Shown: positions 8,606 to 16,918, counted from the stretch's first letter. The stretch is DNA of 64,000 bases from Nocardia carnea NBRC 14403 (GCF_000308515.1 NZ_BAFV01000022.1:62001-126000), one strand, 5' to 3'. Notes: generated by a model from the letters alone, not told the origin. Made by a program: numbers and translations.

Positions 8606-8627
8606 ATTTCTGTCGAATGACAGAAAT
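8606..8627. promoter_or_regulatory. inverted-repeat operator between symporter operon and TetR gene
   Basis: Perfect 9 bp arms ATTTCTGTC and GACAGAAAT around GAAT. The symmetry resumes outside (CCGA/TCGG) after one unpaired base. The repeat sits in the 347 bp divergent region between the symporter operon and the TetR gene at 8832. Its size and position fit a TetR-family operator controlling the operon. Confidence 0.6.
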
Positions 8628-8831
8628 TCGGCATCAAGGAAACCGCGCCGGTGAACGGGCGCCGGAATTCGGCGATCGGGACAACTGCGGGCCGTCGAGG
8701 CCCGAAGGGAGCGGCCCCGATCGCGATGCCCGAGCGGTTGCACCGGATGTCGGGACGGGTGATAGTCGTGGCGTGGTCACGCACACGGGGGTGGCCCCGA
8801 TGTGCCGTACCGGTGAGCCGACAATGGGTCC

Positions 8832-9497
8832 ATGACCCAACCCGGGCCGGGCCGGCCGCGTCTCGAACCCCGCCGCCGCCAGGGGCATACGCCGCGTGCC
8901 GAAATCCTCGACGCCGCGGCCGAACTGTTCACCACCCACGGCTACGGCAACACCTCCACCCGGGCGATCGCCGAAGCGGTGGGTATCCGGCAGGCTTCCC
9001 TCTATCACCATTTCGCGGCCAAGGACGATATCCTCGACGCCCTCCTCGGCGAGACCATCGCCGCGCCGGCCGAACTCGCGGAACGACTGGGCGGCAGCGC
9101 CGAGCCCGCGGCAGTCCGGCTGTACGCCCTGGCCCGCTTCGATATCGGCCAGTTGTGCGCCGCCCGCTGGAATATCGGGGCGTTGTACCTCCTGCCCGAA
9201 CTGCGGGCGGAGAGGTTCGCGCAGTTCCGGGCGCGTCGCGATCGTCTGCGGGAGAGTTACGAAATGCTGGCGGAGCGGGTCGTCGCCGAAACCGGGGCGG
9301 GCGCGATCGCCGAGGCGACGGCCATACCGTTCCGGTTGGTGGAGACCGTGATCAATATCCGCTCCGACCGAGGTGTGCTTCCGGACGGCGCCCAGCGGGC
9401 GATCGCCGGCGCCGCGCTCAGAGTCCTCGGCTGGACCGGCGATCCCGCCGCGGTCGGAGCGGCGGCCGACGCCCTCCTGGACGCTGCGCATGTGTGA
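8832..9497 (+). CDS. TetR-family transcriptional regulator
   Basis: 221 residues. The DNA-binding domain lies at about 25-75 (AEILDAAAELFTTHGYGNTSTRAIAEAVGIRQASLYHHFAAKDDILDALL). The C-terminal ligand domain is not assignable. It is divergent from the SSS/DUF1989/carboxyltransferase operon with an inverted repeat between them, so it is the likely local repressor. Start ATG 8832. Confidence 0.85.
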   Translation: MTQPGPGRPRLEPRRRQGHTPRAEILDAAAELFTTHGYGNTSTRAIAEAVGIRQASLYHHFAAKDDILDALLGETIAAPAELAERLGGSAEPAAVRLYALARFDIGQLCAARWNIGALYLLPELRAERFAQFRARRDRLRESYEMLAERVVAETGAGAIAEATAIPFRLVETVINIRSDRGVLPDGAQRAIAGAALRVLGWTGDPAAVGAAADALLDAAHV

Positions 9498-9616
9498 CCG
9501 GCCGGTCAGTGCGGGCGCGCGAGCCGGGTTTCGAGTGCGCTGACGACGAGGCGGTTACTGCTGTCCCGGAGCCGGGCCGATACCACGCTGCCGGGCACCT
9601 CTCATCAGGGGTGAAC

Positions 9617-9630
9617 TAGAACGTGTTGTA
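9617..9630. promoter_or_regulatory. KstR-type operator upstream of thioesterase gene
   Basis: TAGAACGTGTTGTA fits the KstR consensus TnnAACnnGTTnnA at all fixed positions and ends 37 bp before GTG 9668. KstR is the TetR-family repressor of sterol/lipid catabolism in mycobacteria, Rhodococcus and Nocardia. A second copy sharing the same 11-mer TAGAACGTGTT precedes the alcohol dehydrogenase gene at 25066. Confidence 0.65.
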
Positions 9631-9667
9631 ATTCTCGTGTGGGTTGCCCACGAGAGGAGTCGATACC

Positions 9668-10456
9668 GTGCTGGCGTTCTTCAACCGAGAGGGTGAGCAT
9701 TACCTGCCCACCCGGGTAGCCATATCCAGCTGGAGCCCGACCCAGGTCAGCGGGCCGGCCATCTGCGGGCTGCTCGCCCGGGAACTGGAAACACGCGCGC
9801 CGGGCGCGGAGTTCGTCCCGGCCCGGCTCACCGTCGACCTGTTCAGTGCGGTATCCGACGAGCCCACGACCGTGCGCAGCACGGTGGTCCGGGAGGGCAA
9901 ACGTATCTGTGTGGCCGATGCCGAACTGGTCCAGCGTGACGAGGTGCGCTCCCGCGCCACCGTGGTCTACCTGCGGACGGGCGAGGTACCGGCCGGCGAA
10001 CTGTGGCAACCCGGCCGCGAGCTGCCGGTGCCCGGCGTCCCGGACGAATCCGAGGCGGGCGCGCATCCGCTGCTGAAGAGTGGCGAGCAGGAATGGACGC
10101 GCAATTTCGGCGCCAACCAGAACGCCGACCGCAAGGCGATCTGGCAGAACATGCTGCCGGTGGTCGCCGGTGATCCGGTGACCCCGTTTCAGCGAGTGGC
10201 GATGGCCGGTGACGCGGCGAGTTTCATGAGCAACTGGGGCAGCGCCGGTATCGGATACATCAATTCCGATGTGACCCTGACGCTGGCCCGGCTGCCCATC
10301 GGGCCCGGGATCGGGGTGCTGGCGCAGGATCACGTGGCCGCCGCGGGCATATCGGTGGGTACGGTGAGCCTCTACGATCGCAGCGGCCCGTTGGGCACGG
10401 CGGTGGTCACCGCGGTATCCAATGCGCGGCGGCAGGTCGATATGACGCAGTTCTGA
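9668..10456 (+). CDS. acyl-CoA thioesterase-like protein (double hotdog)
   Basis: 262 residues resembling the actinobacterial thioesterase/TesB-like double-hotdog family: an N-terminal half with LAFFNREGEHYLPTRVAISSWSPTQVSG and FVPARLTVDLFS, and a C-terminal half with GDAASFMSNWGSAGIGYINSDVTLTLARLP and the closing SNARRQVDM. It would hydrolyse an acyl-CoA; the substrate is unknown. GTG 9668 has AGAGGAG eight bases upstream; ATG 9644 lacks this. The KstR box suggests induction during sterol or related lipid use. Confidence 0.75.
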   Translation: MLAFFNREGEHYLPTRVAISSWSPTQVSGPAICGLLARELETRAPGAEFVPARLTVDLFSAVSDEPTTVRSTVVREGKRICVADAELVQRDEVRSRATVVYLRTGEVPAGELWQPGRELPVPGVPDESEAGAHPLLKSGEQEWTRNFGANQNADRKAIWQNMLPVVAGDPVTPFQRVAMAGDAASFMSNWGSAGIGYINSDVTLTLARLPIGPGIGVLAQDHVAAAGISVGTVSLYDRSGPLGTAVVTAVSNARRQVDMTQF

Positions 10457-10461
10457 CGCGG

Positions 10462-10929
10462 CTAACCGCGCGGCTCGGTATACGAGGGACGGGGCCAGGG
10501 CCGGGCTTCCTGCACTTCGAGATCGGTATTGAATCGCTCGAGGTAGGCGGCGAAGGTCTGCAGGTCTTCTTCGCTCCAGCCACGTAACACCCGGTCCAGG
10601 GCATTGACGTTGTAGTCGCGGTCGGCCCGGAGGCGGCGTTCGCCTTCGTCGGTGATCCGGAACTTACGGGCAACCCCGCCGGCCGGGTCGGGAATTCGCT
10701 CGGCCAGACCGGCCTTCATGATGGCCGCCGTCTGCCGGTGCACGGTGGAGGTGTCCAGGCCGAATGCCTCGCTCAGTTCCCCGATGGACATCGGGCCCTC
10801 GATCCACAGCCGGCTCAGCACCAGGTAGGCGCTGCGTTCCAGATGGTCGGGACGGCGTAGGTGCGCGTTGAGGCTGTGCCGCCCCAGCAGCATGGTTTCG
10901 AATTCGATCAGGCGGGTCGGCTTGTCCAT
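10462..10929 (-). CDS. MarR-family transcriptional regulator
   Basis: 155 residues from MDKPTRLIEFETML. The winged-helix core covers about 35-100 (SAYLVLSRLWIEGPMSIGELSEAFGLDTSTVHRQ, then the wing AGLAERIPDPAGGVARKFRITDEGERRL). It is convergent with the thioesterase gene, with only five bases between the stops. ATG 10929 is preferred; an in-frame start at 10992 would add 21 residues. The target is not evident. Confidence 0.82.
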   Translation of the reverse strand: MDKPTRLIEFETMLLGRHSLNAHLRRPDHLERSAYLVLSRLWIEGPMSIGELSEAFGLDTSTVHRQTAAIMKAGLAERIPDPAGGVARKFRITDEGERRLRADRDYNVNALDRVLRGWSEEDLQTFAAYLERFNTDLEVQEARPWPRPSYTEPRG

Positions 10930-11076
10930 GGCGGGTGTCCTGCTCGTGTGCTCATGCCGTGGTGGCCCGGCGGGCGCCCCGTCGATCGTCATACCACGCC
11001 GCCGGGGTTGGTTTGTATCCTACACACTCGTTGCATTATGCATACGCGCACCTGCCGACCCGGCCTCACCACGCGG

Positions 11077-12093
11077 TCACCCGGCCGTTGTGGCGCGCCG
11101 GCGGGCTCGCCGTTCCACGAAGAACCGGGCAGCCTCGGCGACGGCATCCAGTACCGGCTCCGGTTTCCAGCCGAGCTCGCGTCCGGCCTTACCGTGGTCC
11201 ATCCGCGACATCACATGCATCAGGTGCACCGAGGTCACCGTGAGGCGGCTGTCGCGCCTGCGCACCCGGGCCGCCGCATCGGCGATACCCGCGGCCACAT
11301 ACAGGGCCGGCAGCGGAATCGCCAGGCGCGGCGGCTGCCGGCCCACCGCACGTGCGGCGCCGGTGAGTAGTTCTGCGCTGGTGAGAAAGCGATCGGAAAC
11401 GATATATCGTTCGCCGGTTCTGCCGTATTCGCTCGCGAGCCGCAGGGCACGGGCGGCATCGGCCACCCCCACCGACTCCGAACCGGTCCCGGCGAACCGG
11501 AACGGTAGTTTGCCGAGCGCGGCGGCGGCCACGAAGGAACCGTGCGGAGTGGGCTGCCAATCGCCCGGCCCGTAGGTGTTGGCCACACACATCGCGACCG
11601 CCGGCAGGCCACGCTCGGTCGCATAGCGCAACACCAGACCCTCGGCCTCGACCCGTGAGCGAACGTAGGGCCCGCCCAGGTGGGCCCAGTTGAACGGCAC
11701 GGTCTCGTCGACGACCGCGCCCGGGCGCCGGCCGATGGTGGCGGCCGAACTGGTGAACACGAAACGGCGCAGGCCGGCGCCGAGGGCCGCGTCGAGGACG
11801 TGGCGCAACCCGGCGATATTGGTGCGGAACAGCGGTTCGGGATCGCGTAACCAGGCCCGGGTGTCCACCGCGCAGTGGTAGACCACATTGCAGCCGTGCA
11901 TCGCGGTCCGGAGGGCATCGTCGTCGAACAGATCGCCGTAGTGGATATCGAGGGGCAGGCCGGCGATCGGCCGGAGGTCGCTGGTGGGCCGGACCAGAAC
12001 GCGGACCGGGGCGCCGGTCGCGGCCAGTTGGCGGGTTACCTCCGAACCGAGGAATCCGCTCGCGCCGATGACCAGTTTCACGGGTTCCGTCAT
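11077..12093 (-). CDS. NAD-dependent epimerase/dehydratase (extended SDR)
   Basis: 338 residues. The nucleotide motif GASGFLGSEVTRQL is at about 8-21, FTSSAATIGR holds the catalytic Ser, and YVRSRVEAE is the Tyr/Lys pair (YxxxR here, where YxxxK is usual). It resembles dihydroflavonol-reductase-like or 3-beta-HSD-like actinobacterial proteins; the substrate is unknown. ATG 12093 is chosen for the upstream GAGGAGG; an in-frame start at 12150 lacks a ribosome site. Confidence 0.75.
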   Translation of the reverse strand: MTEPVKLVIGASGFLGSEVTRQLAATGAPVRVLVRPTSDLRPIAGLPLDIHYGDLFDDDALRTAMHGCNVVYHCAVDTRAWLRDPEPLFRTNIAGLRHVLDAALGAGLRRFVFTSSAATIGRRPGAVVDETVPFNWAHLGGPYVRSRVEAEGLVLRYATERGLPAVAMCVANTYGPGDWQPTPHGSFVAAAALGKLPFRFAGTGSESVGVADAARALRLASEYGRTGERYIVSDRFLTSAELLTGAARAVGRQPPRLAIPLPALYVAAGIADAAARVRRRDSRLTVTSVHLMHVMSRMDHGKAGRELGWKPEPVLDAVAEAARFFVERRARRRATTAG

Positions 12094-12448
12094 CCTGGCA
12101 GGCCTCCTCTGCTCTCGTATGTATCCACCGCTGTGTTCAGAGTCTCGCAAGGCCGGTGGTTCGCCGTGTACGGAACCGGAGATCGGAACGGAAACTTATT
12201 CGGACACTTGTCCGTACAGTGTGCGAGAGGTTCGCTCGTCGTCTGCCGGGCGCGTGCCGGCGGACGGCACGAATCGGTCCCAGAACGTGTTCGGTGCGCC
12301 GTACGTGCACCGGGGCGGTACGGTTTTTCCCGGTACATCCGTTCGGCGGCGCGGTTGCGGGCGCCGGCGGGGACCGAAAAACGGCTGGTCCCCGTCGTGC
12401 GTGCGGCCGCAATGCGGAGCGCACAGTGCGATCTGAAAGGACTGGTCC
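12094..12448. promoter_or_regulatory. intergenic region upstream of BCCT transporter, with two dyads
   Basis: No gene seen. It holds CGGACA-CT-TGTCCG, a perfect 14 bp palindrome at 12201-12214, and a hairpin GGGGACC / GGTCCCC at 12369-12393 about 55 bp before the transporter start. AGAACGTGTTCG at 12290-12301 resembles a KstR core but misses the outer bases. These probably contain the promoter and leader of the transporter gene. Confidence 0.45.
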
Positions 12449-14179
12449 ATGGTGATCGACACCGGAAAGGACCCCGCGACGCCCGAGGGCGGATTGCCGG
12501 GCTCCCCGGAAAAAAGACCCGCTTTGCGGCGGCGCGGGGTGGACTGGCTTATCTTCGGCATCACGTCCGTCGGCGCGATGGCCTTCGTACTGTGGGGGAT
12601 CTTCGACCAGAACAGTCTCGCGCGGGTGGCTTCCAACGCGCAGTCCTGGGTGATTACCAACACGGGGTGGCTCTTCGTTCTCGTCGCCACCTCGTTCGTC
12701 GTCTACGTGATCTGGCTCGCTCTCAGCCGCTACGGCAAGATTCCGCTCGGCGCCGACGATGAAACACCCGAATTCCGGACGGTTTCCTGGATCGCGATGA
12801 TGTTCAGCGCCGGTATGGGTATCGGCCTGATGTTCTGGGGCGTCGCCGAACCGCTGACCCATTTCACCTCCCCGCCGCCGGGCACCGCGGAACCGGGCAG
12901 CCCGCAGGCGAGCGAGGTCGCCTTGGCGACCACCCTGTTCCATTGGACCTTGCACCCGTGGGCGATCTATGCGGTCGCCGGGCTCGCCATTGCCTACGCC
13001 ACCTTCCGCCGGGGCCGTTCGCAGCTGATCTCCGCAGTGTTCCGGCCGCTGCTCGGCCGGCACTCGGACGGCCTGGGCGGTAAGGCCATCGACATGATGG
13101 CGATTTTCGCGACCCTGTTCGGTTCGGCCGCCTCGCTCGGGCTCGGTGCTCTGCAGATCGGCGCGGGACTCGAATTCAACGGCTATGTCGACGCCATTTC
13201 GAAATTGGGTCTGGTGCTGGTGATCACCGGGCTCACCGCGGCCTTCATCCTGTCCGCGGTCTCCGGTATCGCGCGCGGTATCCAGTGGCTGTCGAATATC
13301 AACATGGTGCTGGCGTTGGTGCTGGCGGTGTTCGTCTTCATCGCCGGGCCCACGCTGTTCATGCTGAACTTCCTGCCCACCGCCATCGGCGACTACATCG
13401 CCGATCTGCCGACCATGGCCTCGCGGACCGGTATCGCCGGTGGTGAGGAGATGGAGGCGTGGCTGTCCAGCTGGACCATCTTCTACTGGGCGTGGTGGGT
13501 CTCCTGGACGCCCTTCGTCGGTATGTTCATCGCCCGGATCAGCCGCGGTCGCACCATCCGCCAGTTCGTGGCCGGGGTGCTGCTGGTGCCCAGCCTGGTG
13601 AGCCTGGTGTGGTTCGCCGTCTTCGGTGGCGCCGCGATCCGGCAGCAGACCGATACCGGCAACCTGGACGAGGCGGACGGCAGTGTGAATCCCGATTTCG
13701 CCCTCTTCCATCTGCTCGACGAGTATCCGATCACCGCGATCACCACGGTGCTGGTGATGATCCTGGTGGGCATCTTCTTCGTCTCCGGTGCGGATGCGGC
13801 ATCGATCGTGATGGGCACGCTGTCCGAACGCGGCAGTATCGAACCCTCACGGCTGACGGTCATCTTCTGGGGTACGGCCACCGGCGCGGTGGCCGCGATC
13901 ATGCTGGTGATCGCCGATTCGGACGATTTAGGTGGCGCGCTGACCGGGTTGCAGGCCATCACGACCGTGGTCGCCCTGCCGTTCATGCTCGTGATGGTGA
14001 TGATGTGTATCTCGCTGTATCGCGATGTGCGCACCGATCCGATCATCGTGCGGGCGAACCTGGGTGTGGAACTCGTGGAGGGCGCGGTCGCGCAGGGGGT
14101 GGTCAAGCACGAAGGCGAATTCGAGCTGGTCACCTCGCCGATCGAAACGGCCGACGACGAACAGACCACCCGCGACTAG
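12449..14179 (+). CDS. BCCT-family glycine betaine/carnitine/choline transporter
   Basis: 576 residues with about 12 TM segments. Family signatures are FSAGMGIGLMFWGVAEPLTHF and, in the eighth-helix region, FYWAWWVSWTPFVGMFIARISRGRTIRQFV, where the Trp-rich motif forms the betaine site of BetP-like carriers. The cytoplasmic N-terminus is about 30 residues. Expected role: Na+- or H+-coupled uptake of quaternary ammonium compounds, often for osmoprotection. GAAAGGA precedes ATG 12449. Confidence 0.93.
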   Translation: MVIDTGKDPATPEGGLPGSPEKRPALRRRGVDWLIFGITSVGAMAFVLWGIFDQNSLARVASNAQSWVITNTGWLFVLVATSFVVYVIWLALSRYGKIPLGADDETPEFRTVSWIAMMFSAGMGIGLMFWGVAEPLTHFTSPPPGTAEPGSPQASEVALATTLFHWTLHPWAIYAVAGLAIAYATFRRGRSQLISAVFRPLLGRHSDGLGGKAIDMMAIFATLFGSAASLGLGALQIGAGLEFNGYVDAISKLGLVLVITGLTAAFILSAVSGIARGIQWLSNINMVLALVLAVFVFIAGPTLFMLNFLPTAIGDYIADLPTMASRTGIAGGEEMEAWLSSWTIFYWAWWVSWTPFVGMFIARISRGRTIRQFVAGVLLVPSLVSLVWFAVFGGAAIRQQTDTGNLDEADGSVNPDFALFHLLDEYPITAITTVLVMILVGIFFVSGADAASIVMGTLSERGSIEPSRLTVIFWGTATGAVAAIMLVIADSDDLGGALTGLQAITTVVALPFMLVMVMMCISLYRDVRTDPIIVRANLGVELVEGAVAQGVVKHEGEFELVTSPIETADDEQTTRD

Positions 14180-14201
14180 CGCTGCGGGCTGCTCCGCCGA
14201 G

Positions 14202-14230
14202 CCCCGGTCCGCGTCCGCCGCGGGCCGGGG
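14202..14230. terminator. hairpin after BCCT gene
   Basis: Stem of about 12 bp (CCCCGG-TCC-GCG pairing with CGC-GGG-CCGGGG, one U-G pair) with a 5-nt loop, between the convergent transporter gene and the small minus-strand gene ending at 14232. No T tract. Confidence 0.5.
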
Positions 14231-14231
14231 T

Positions 14232-14471
14232 TCAGCGTCGATGCCCCCGGAAGTCCAGGCAGGCTCGCCCGGTGGGGATCGGGTGCGGCAGTCGTGGCGA
14301 GCTGTTCTGGGTGGCCTCGATGTAGATGCTGAGACCGGTGCTGAGCTTGCCGGCCAGGGCCTCGAGCTGATCGGGCGAAAGGGACTCGCCGAAGGCGGCC
14401 GCGGCGAGGAGTCGTTCCCGTACCTGTTCGAGGTTGAGCCGGGCGAACGGGATGGGGGCGAGTTCGGGCAT
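14232..14471 (-). CDS. small conserved-looking protein of unknown function, behind a LexA-like box
   Basis: 79 residues (MPELAPIPFARLNLEQVRER...), predicted helical in the first half (EQVRERLLAAAAF, LSPDQLEALAGKLSTGL) and basic at the C-terminus. I do not recognise a family. Start ATG 14471 is 21 bp from a LexA-like sequence, so DNA-damage control is possible. No clear ribosome site. Coding is supported by the start context and by homogeneous third-position GC, but only moderately. Confidence 0.5.
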   Translation of the reverse strand: MPELAPIPFARLNLEQVRERLLAAAAFGESLSPDQLEALAGKLSTGLSIYIEATQNSSPRLPHPIPTGRACLDFRGHRR

Positions 14472-14491
14472 GCCGGCTACCGTACCCGAGT

Positions 14492-14507
14492 TCGAACATA
14501 CTTTCGA
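14492..14507. promoter_or_regulatory. LexA (SOS box)-like site
   Basis: TCGAACATACTTTCGA matches the actinobacterial SOS consensus TCGAAC-N4-GTTCGA with one mismatch (T for G). It is 20 bp upstream of the start of the 79-residue gene, in promoter position. Confidence 0.5.
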
Positions 14508-14578
14508 TAGCCGGTTTCGTAGTGTTGCCCCCACAGAGGTGAGTACCCCGGCCCGGGTGACGCCACGGGGGTCGCCGC

Positions 14579-14857
14579 TCAGCCGATGACGGCGTTCATG
14601 ATGGTGCCCGCGCTGGTGGCGACCACCCCGCCGATCATGGCTCCGGCCACCATCTTCGGTGATTCCATCGATCCGCCCGACCACTTCTCCCAGGCGAACT
14701 TGCCGCCCGCGTAGATGATCGCGGTGATCCCGGCCAGCAAGACGAACCAGGTCAGGTACTGGACCATTTGCGTGATCTTGTCGGCCAGCGGGGGTGCTTC
14801 GGGTGTGGGGTTTCCGATTTGCGCCAGCAGCGTATCGGTGACGGCGGCCAGTATCAT
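14579..14857 (-). CDS. two-TM mini-membrane protein, twin A
   Basis: 92 residues. A short hydrophobic N-terminus (MILAAVTDTLLAQ), then PTPEAPPLADKI, a TM segment (WFVLLAGITAIIYAGG), a polar loop KFAWEKWSGG, and a second TM-like Gly/Ala stretch (VAGAMIGGVVATSAG). It is almost identical from residue 17 onward to the protein encoded divergently at 15079. The overall plan (signal-like start, two TMs, small loop) recalls VirB2/TrbC-type pilins but I see no decisive motif. Unknown function. Confidence 0.7.
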   Translation of the reverse strand: MILAAVTDTLLAQIGNPTPEAPPLADKITQMVQYLTWFVLLAGITAIIYAGGKFAWEKWSGGSMESPKMVAGAMIGGVVATSAGTIMNAVIG

Positions 14858-15017
14858 CTCGCAGCTCACTCTGTGTTCGGGGTGGGCGGGAACGCACACG
14901 CATCGTAACCGCTCGCCGGGGGTGATCGCAGTAATCCCGGCTCCCGGTAGGGATTCGGGGGTACCAGCGGTTATAGCGCGAAAGACGCTGAGCGGCAAGA
15001 AGTTGCGCCGGGCCCGG

Positions 15018-15033
15018 CATCATCTGGATGATG
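15018..15033. promoter_or_regulatory. palindrome between the twin membrane-protein genes
   Basis: CATCATC-TG-GATGATG, a perfect 7 bp dyad 45 bp before the GTG start of twin B, inside the 221 bp region between the two divergent genes. A candidate operator. Confidence 0.4.
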
Positions 15034-15078
15034 GAGGCGGGGCCGCAGTGCCCCGAACTCTAGGCGAGGGAGCAGACG

Positions 15079-15372
15079 GTGAGCATCATCGCGGCGTCGA
15101 TTGTCGACGCAGTATCGGTATACGCACAGGTCAGCGACCCCACTCCGGAGGCGCCACCGCTGGCGGACAAGATCATGCAGTTCGTGCAGTACGCGACGTG
15201 GCTGGCCATCCTGTCCGGCACGGTGAGCATCGTCTTCGCCGGCGGTAAATTCGCCTGGGAGAAATGGTCGGGCGGATCGCTGCAATCTCCGAAGATGGTG
15301 GCCGGAGCCATGATCGGCGGGGTGGTCGCCACCAGTGCCGGCACCATTATGAATACGGTGCTCACCATCTGA
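15079..15372 (+). CDS. two-TM mini-membrane protein, twin B
   Basis: 97 residues, GTG start with GAGGGAG upstream. The same layout as twin A: PTPEAPPLADKI, TM1 (ATWLAILSGTVSIVFAGG), loop KFAWEKWSGGS, TM2 (VAGAMIGGVVATSAGTIMN). Differences are concentrated in the N-terminus and TM1; the loop and TM2 are practically invariant. Conservation of the loop plus head-to-head arrangement suggests hetero-oligomer partners from a recent duplication. Unknown function. Confidence 0.7.
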   Translation: MSIIAASIVDAVSVYAQVSDPTPEAPPLADKIMQFVQYATWLAILSGTVSIVFAGGKFAWEKWSGGSLQSPKMVAGAMIGGVVATSAGTIMNTVLTI

Positions 15373-15469
15373 GAACCGGCCGCGCCGACCGTGGCGGCAA
15401 CCGTTCGGCTATTCCTGGGCGTATCCTGCGTAGCAGTCCATCCGATAGCGATGAGCAGGGAGAATGCCC

Positions 15470-16918
15470 ATGGGCGACAGCCCGGCAGCGGTACCCGGTA
15501 ACTCGCGGCGCCCGCCGGCGACCGATCGGTTCCGGTTGTCCAGGCGTTCACTGCTGGGGCTGTTCGCGGTCACCGGACTGGCGGCCTGCGGCGGCGAGGA
15601 CGACGACTCCGCGGTCGAGCCGTCGGGTACGCCCGCCGAGCGGCGTGAGGTGGCCACCGACGCCTATGTTTTCGGTTATCCGCTGGTGCTGATCGATACG
15701 ATCCGCCGCCGGGCCCTGGAATACACGGCGGTCAACCGGTTCCAGCACACCTCCGCACTGCCCGCGTCGAGCCAGCGCACCGTGGTCCGGATCGACCTGG
15801 ACAACCTGTACTCGGTGGCCTGGCTGGACCTGCGCGAGGAACCGGTGCTGTTCGAAGTACCGCAGATCGAGGACCGCTACTGGGTGATGCAAATCCTCGA
15901 CGCCTGGTCCAACACCGCCTTCACCCCGACCAGCGTGCAACCCCATGCCGAACCCGGCGCCTCGGCACCGTTCGTCTACGCCGTCACCGGACCCGGCTGG
16001 TCGGGAACACTTCCGCCGGGCGCGGTCCAGTTACCTGTGCCCACCGCGGATGCCTGGCTGTACGGGCGGATAGAGGTGCGCGGCCCCGGCGATGTTGCCG
16101 CGGTCCGCGATATCCAGTCCCGACTGCGGCTCGCTCCGCTGAGCGCCTGGACCACACCCGCAGCCGCCGAAGCCGATTCGATTCCGGAAAACCAGGACTG
16201 GTCGGAATCGGCCGGGCTGGACAGCATCGACGAGATGCCGGTCCGCGATTTCTTCGACCGCATGTGTGAGCTCATGGAGAAGAATCCGCCCGCCGCCGAG
16301 GACGAACCCGCGATGGCGCGCTTCGCCACCATCGGGATCCGGCCCGGTGGTTCGCCCGAAGGCGTGAGCACGGGGGAACTGTCCGCCGGGGTCGACGCCG
16401 CCAAACGCAAGATCACCGCGTATGTGGACCCGGGCAGCATCCTCCGCAACGGCTGGGTGCTGGACCTCAACGTCGGCCGCTACGGCACCAACTACCTGCT
16501 GCGAGCGGCGACGGCCAGCAGGGGCGTCGGTGCGAACCTCGCTGCGGTGGTGGTGTATCCGGCGATGTTCGACCAGGCCGACGACGACGGCACTCCGATC
16601 GAGTTCAGCTTGCGGTTCGAGCCCGGCGAGGCACCGCCGGTGGCCGCATTCTGGTCGCTCACCGCCTACGGTAGCGACGGCTTCCTGGTGCCGAACGAGG
16701 CGGATCTGCACACGGTGGGCCATCCGGTCCCGCCGGTGTTCGCGCCCGACGGCTCCCTCGATTTCACCGTCCAGGCCGCCGATCCCGGCCCGGATGTGCC
16801 GCGATCGAACTGGTTGCCGATCCCGGAGCGTGGTCAATTCTCCCTGGTCATGCGGCTGTACGAACCGGATCGACGGGTGCTGGACGGCGAGTGGTTCCCG
16901 CCCCCGCTGGTGCCCTGA
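15470..16918 (+). CDS. DUF1254/DUF1214 protein, Tat-type lipoprotein
   Basis: 482 residues. A twin-arginine signal (RRSLLGLFAVTGLAAC) ends in a lipobox LAAC near residue 40, so it is probably exported folded and lipid-anchored. The DUF1254 domain begins with ATDAYVFGYPLVLIDTIRR, and the DUF1214 domain contains FWSLTAYGSDGFLVPN near the C-terminus. The family is widespread and its biochemical role is not established. ATG 15470 has AGGGAGA at a normal spacing; ATG 15464 is too close to it. Confidence 0.88.
   Translation: MGDSPAAVPGNSRRPPATDRFRLSRRSLLGLFAVTGLAACGGEDDDSAVEPSGTPAERREVATDAYVFGYPLVLIDTIRRRALEYTAVNRFQHTSALPASSQRTVVRIDLDNLYSVAWLDLREEPVLFEVPQIEDRYWVMQILDAWSNTAFTPTSVQPHAEPGASAPFVYAVTGPGWSGTLPPGAVQLPVPTADAWLYGRIEVRGPGDVAAVRDIQSRLRLAPLSAWTTPAAAEADSIPENQDWSESAGLDSIDEMPVRDFFDRMCELMEKNPPAAEDEPAMARFATIGIRPGGSPEGVSTGELSAGVDAAKRKITAYVDPGSILRNGWVLDLNVGRYGTNYLLRAATASRGVGANLAAVVVYPAMFDQADDDGTPIEFSLRFEPGEAPPVAAFWSLTAYGSDGFLVPNEADLHTVGHPVPPVFAPDGSLDFTVQAADPGPDVPRSNWLPIPERGQFSLVMRLYEPDRRVLDGEWFPPPLVP

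Noticed and set aside
8485..8831. Guanidine riboswitch upstream of the symporter/DUF1989 operon
   Set aside because: Looked for by eye; only the inverted repeat at 8606-8627 stood out. A covariance search would be needed to exclude it.
9498..9600. A 30-codon protein-like minus-strand stretch (VPGSVVSARLRDSSNRLVVSALETRLARPH) between the TetR gene and the thioesterase promoter
   Set aside because: GTG without a ribosome site, stops just upstream, too short to support; at most a gene relic.
12290..12301. AGAACGTGTTCG before the BCCT gene as a third KstR site
   Set aside because: Core AACnnGTT is present but both outer fixed bases of the consensus are missing.
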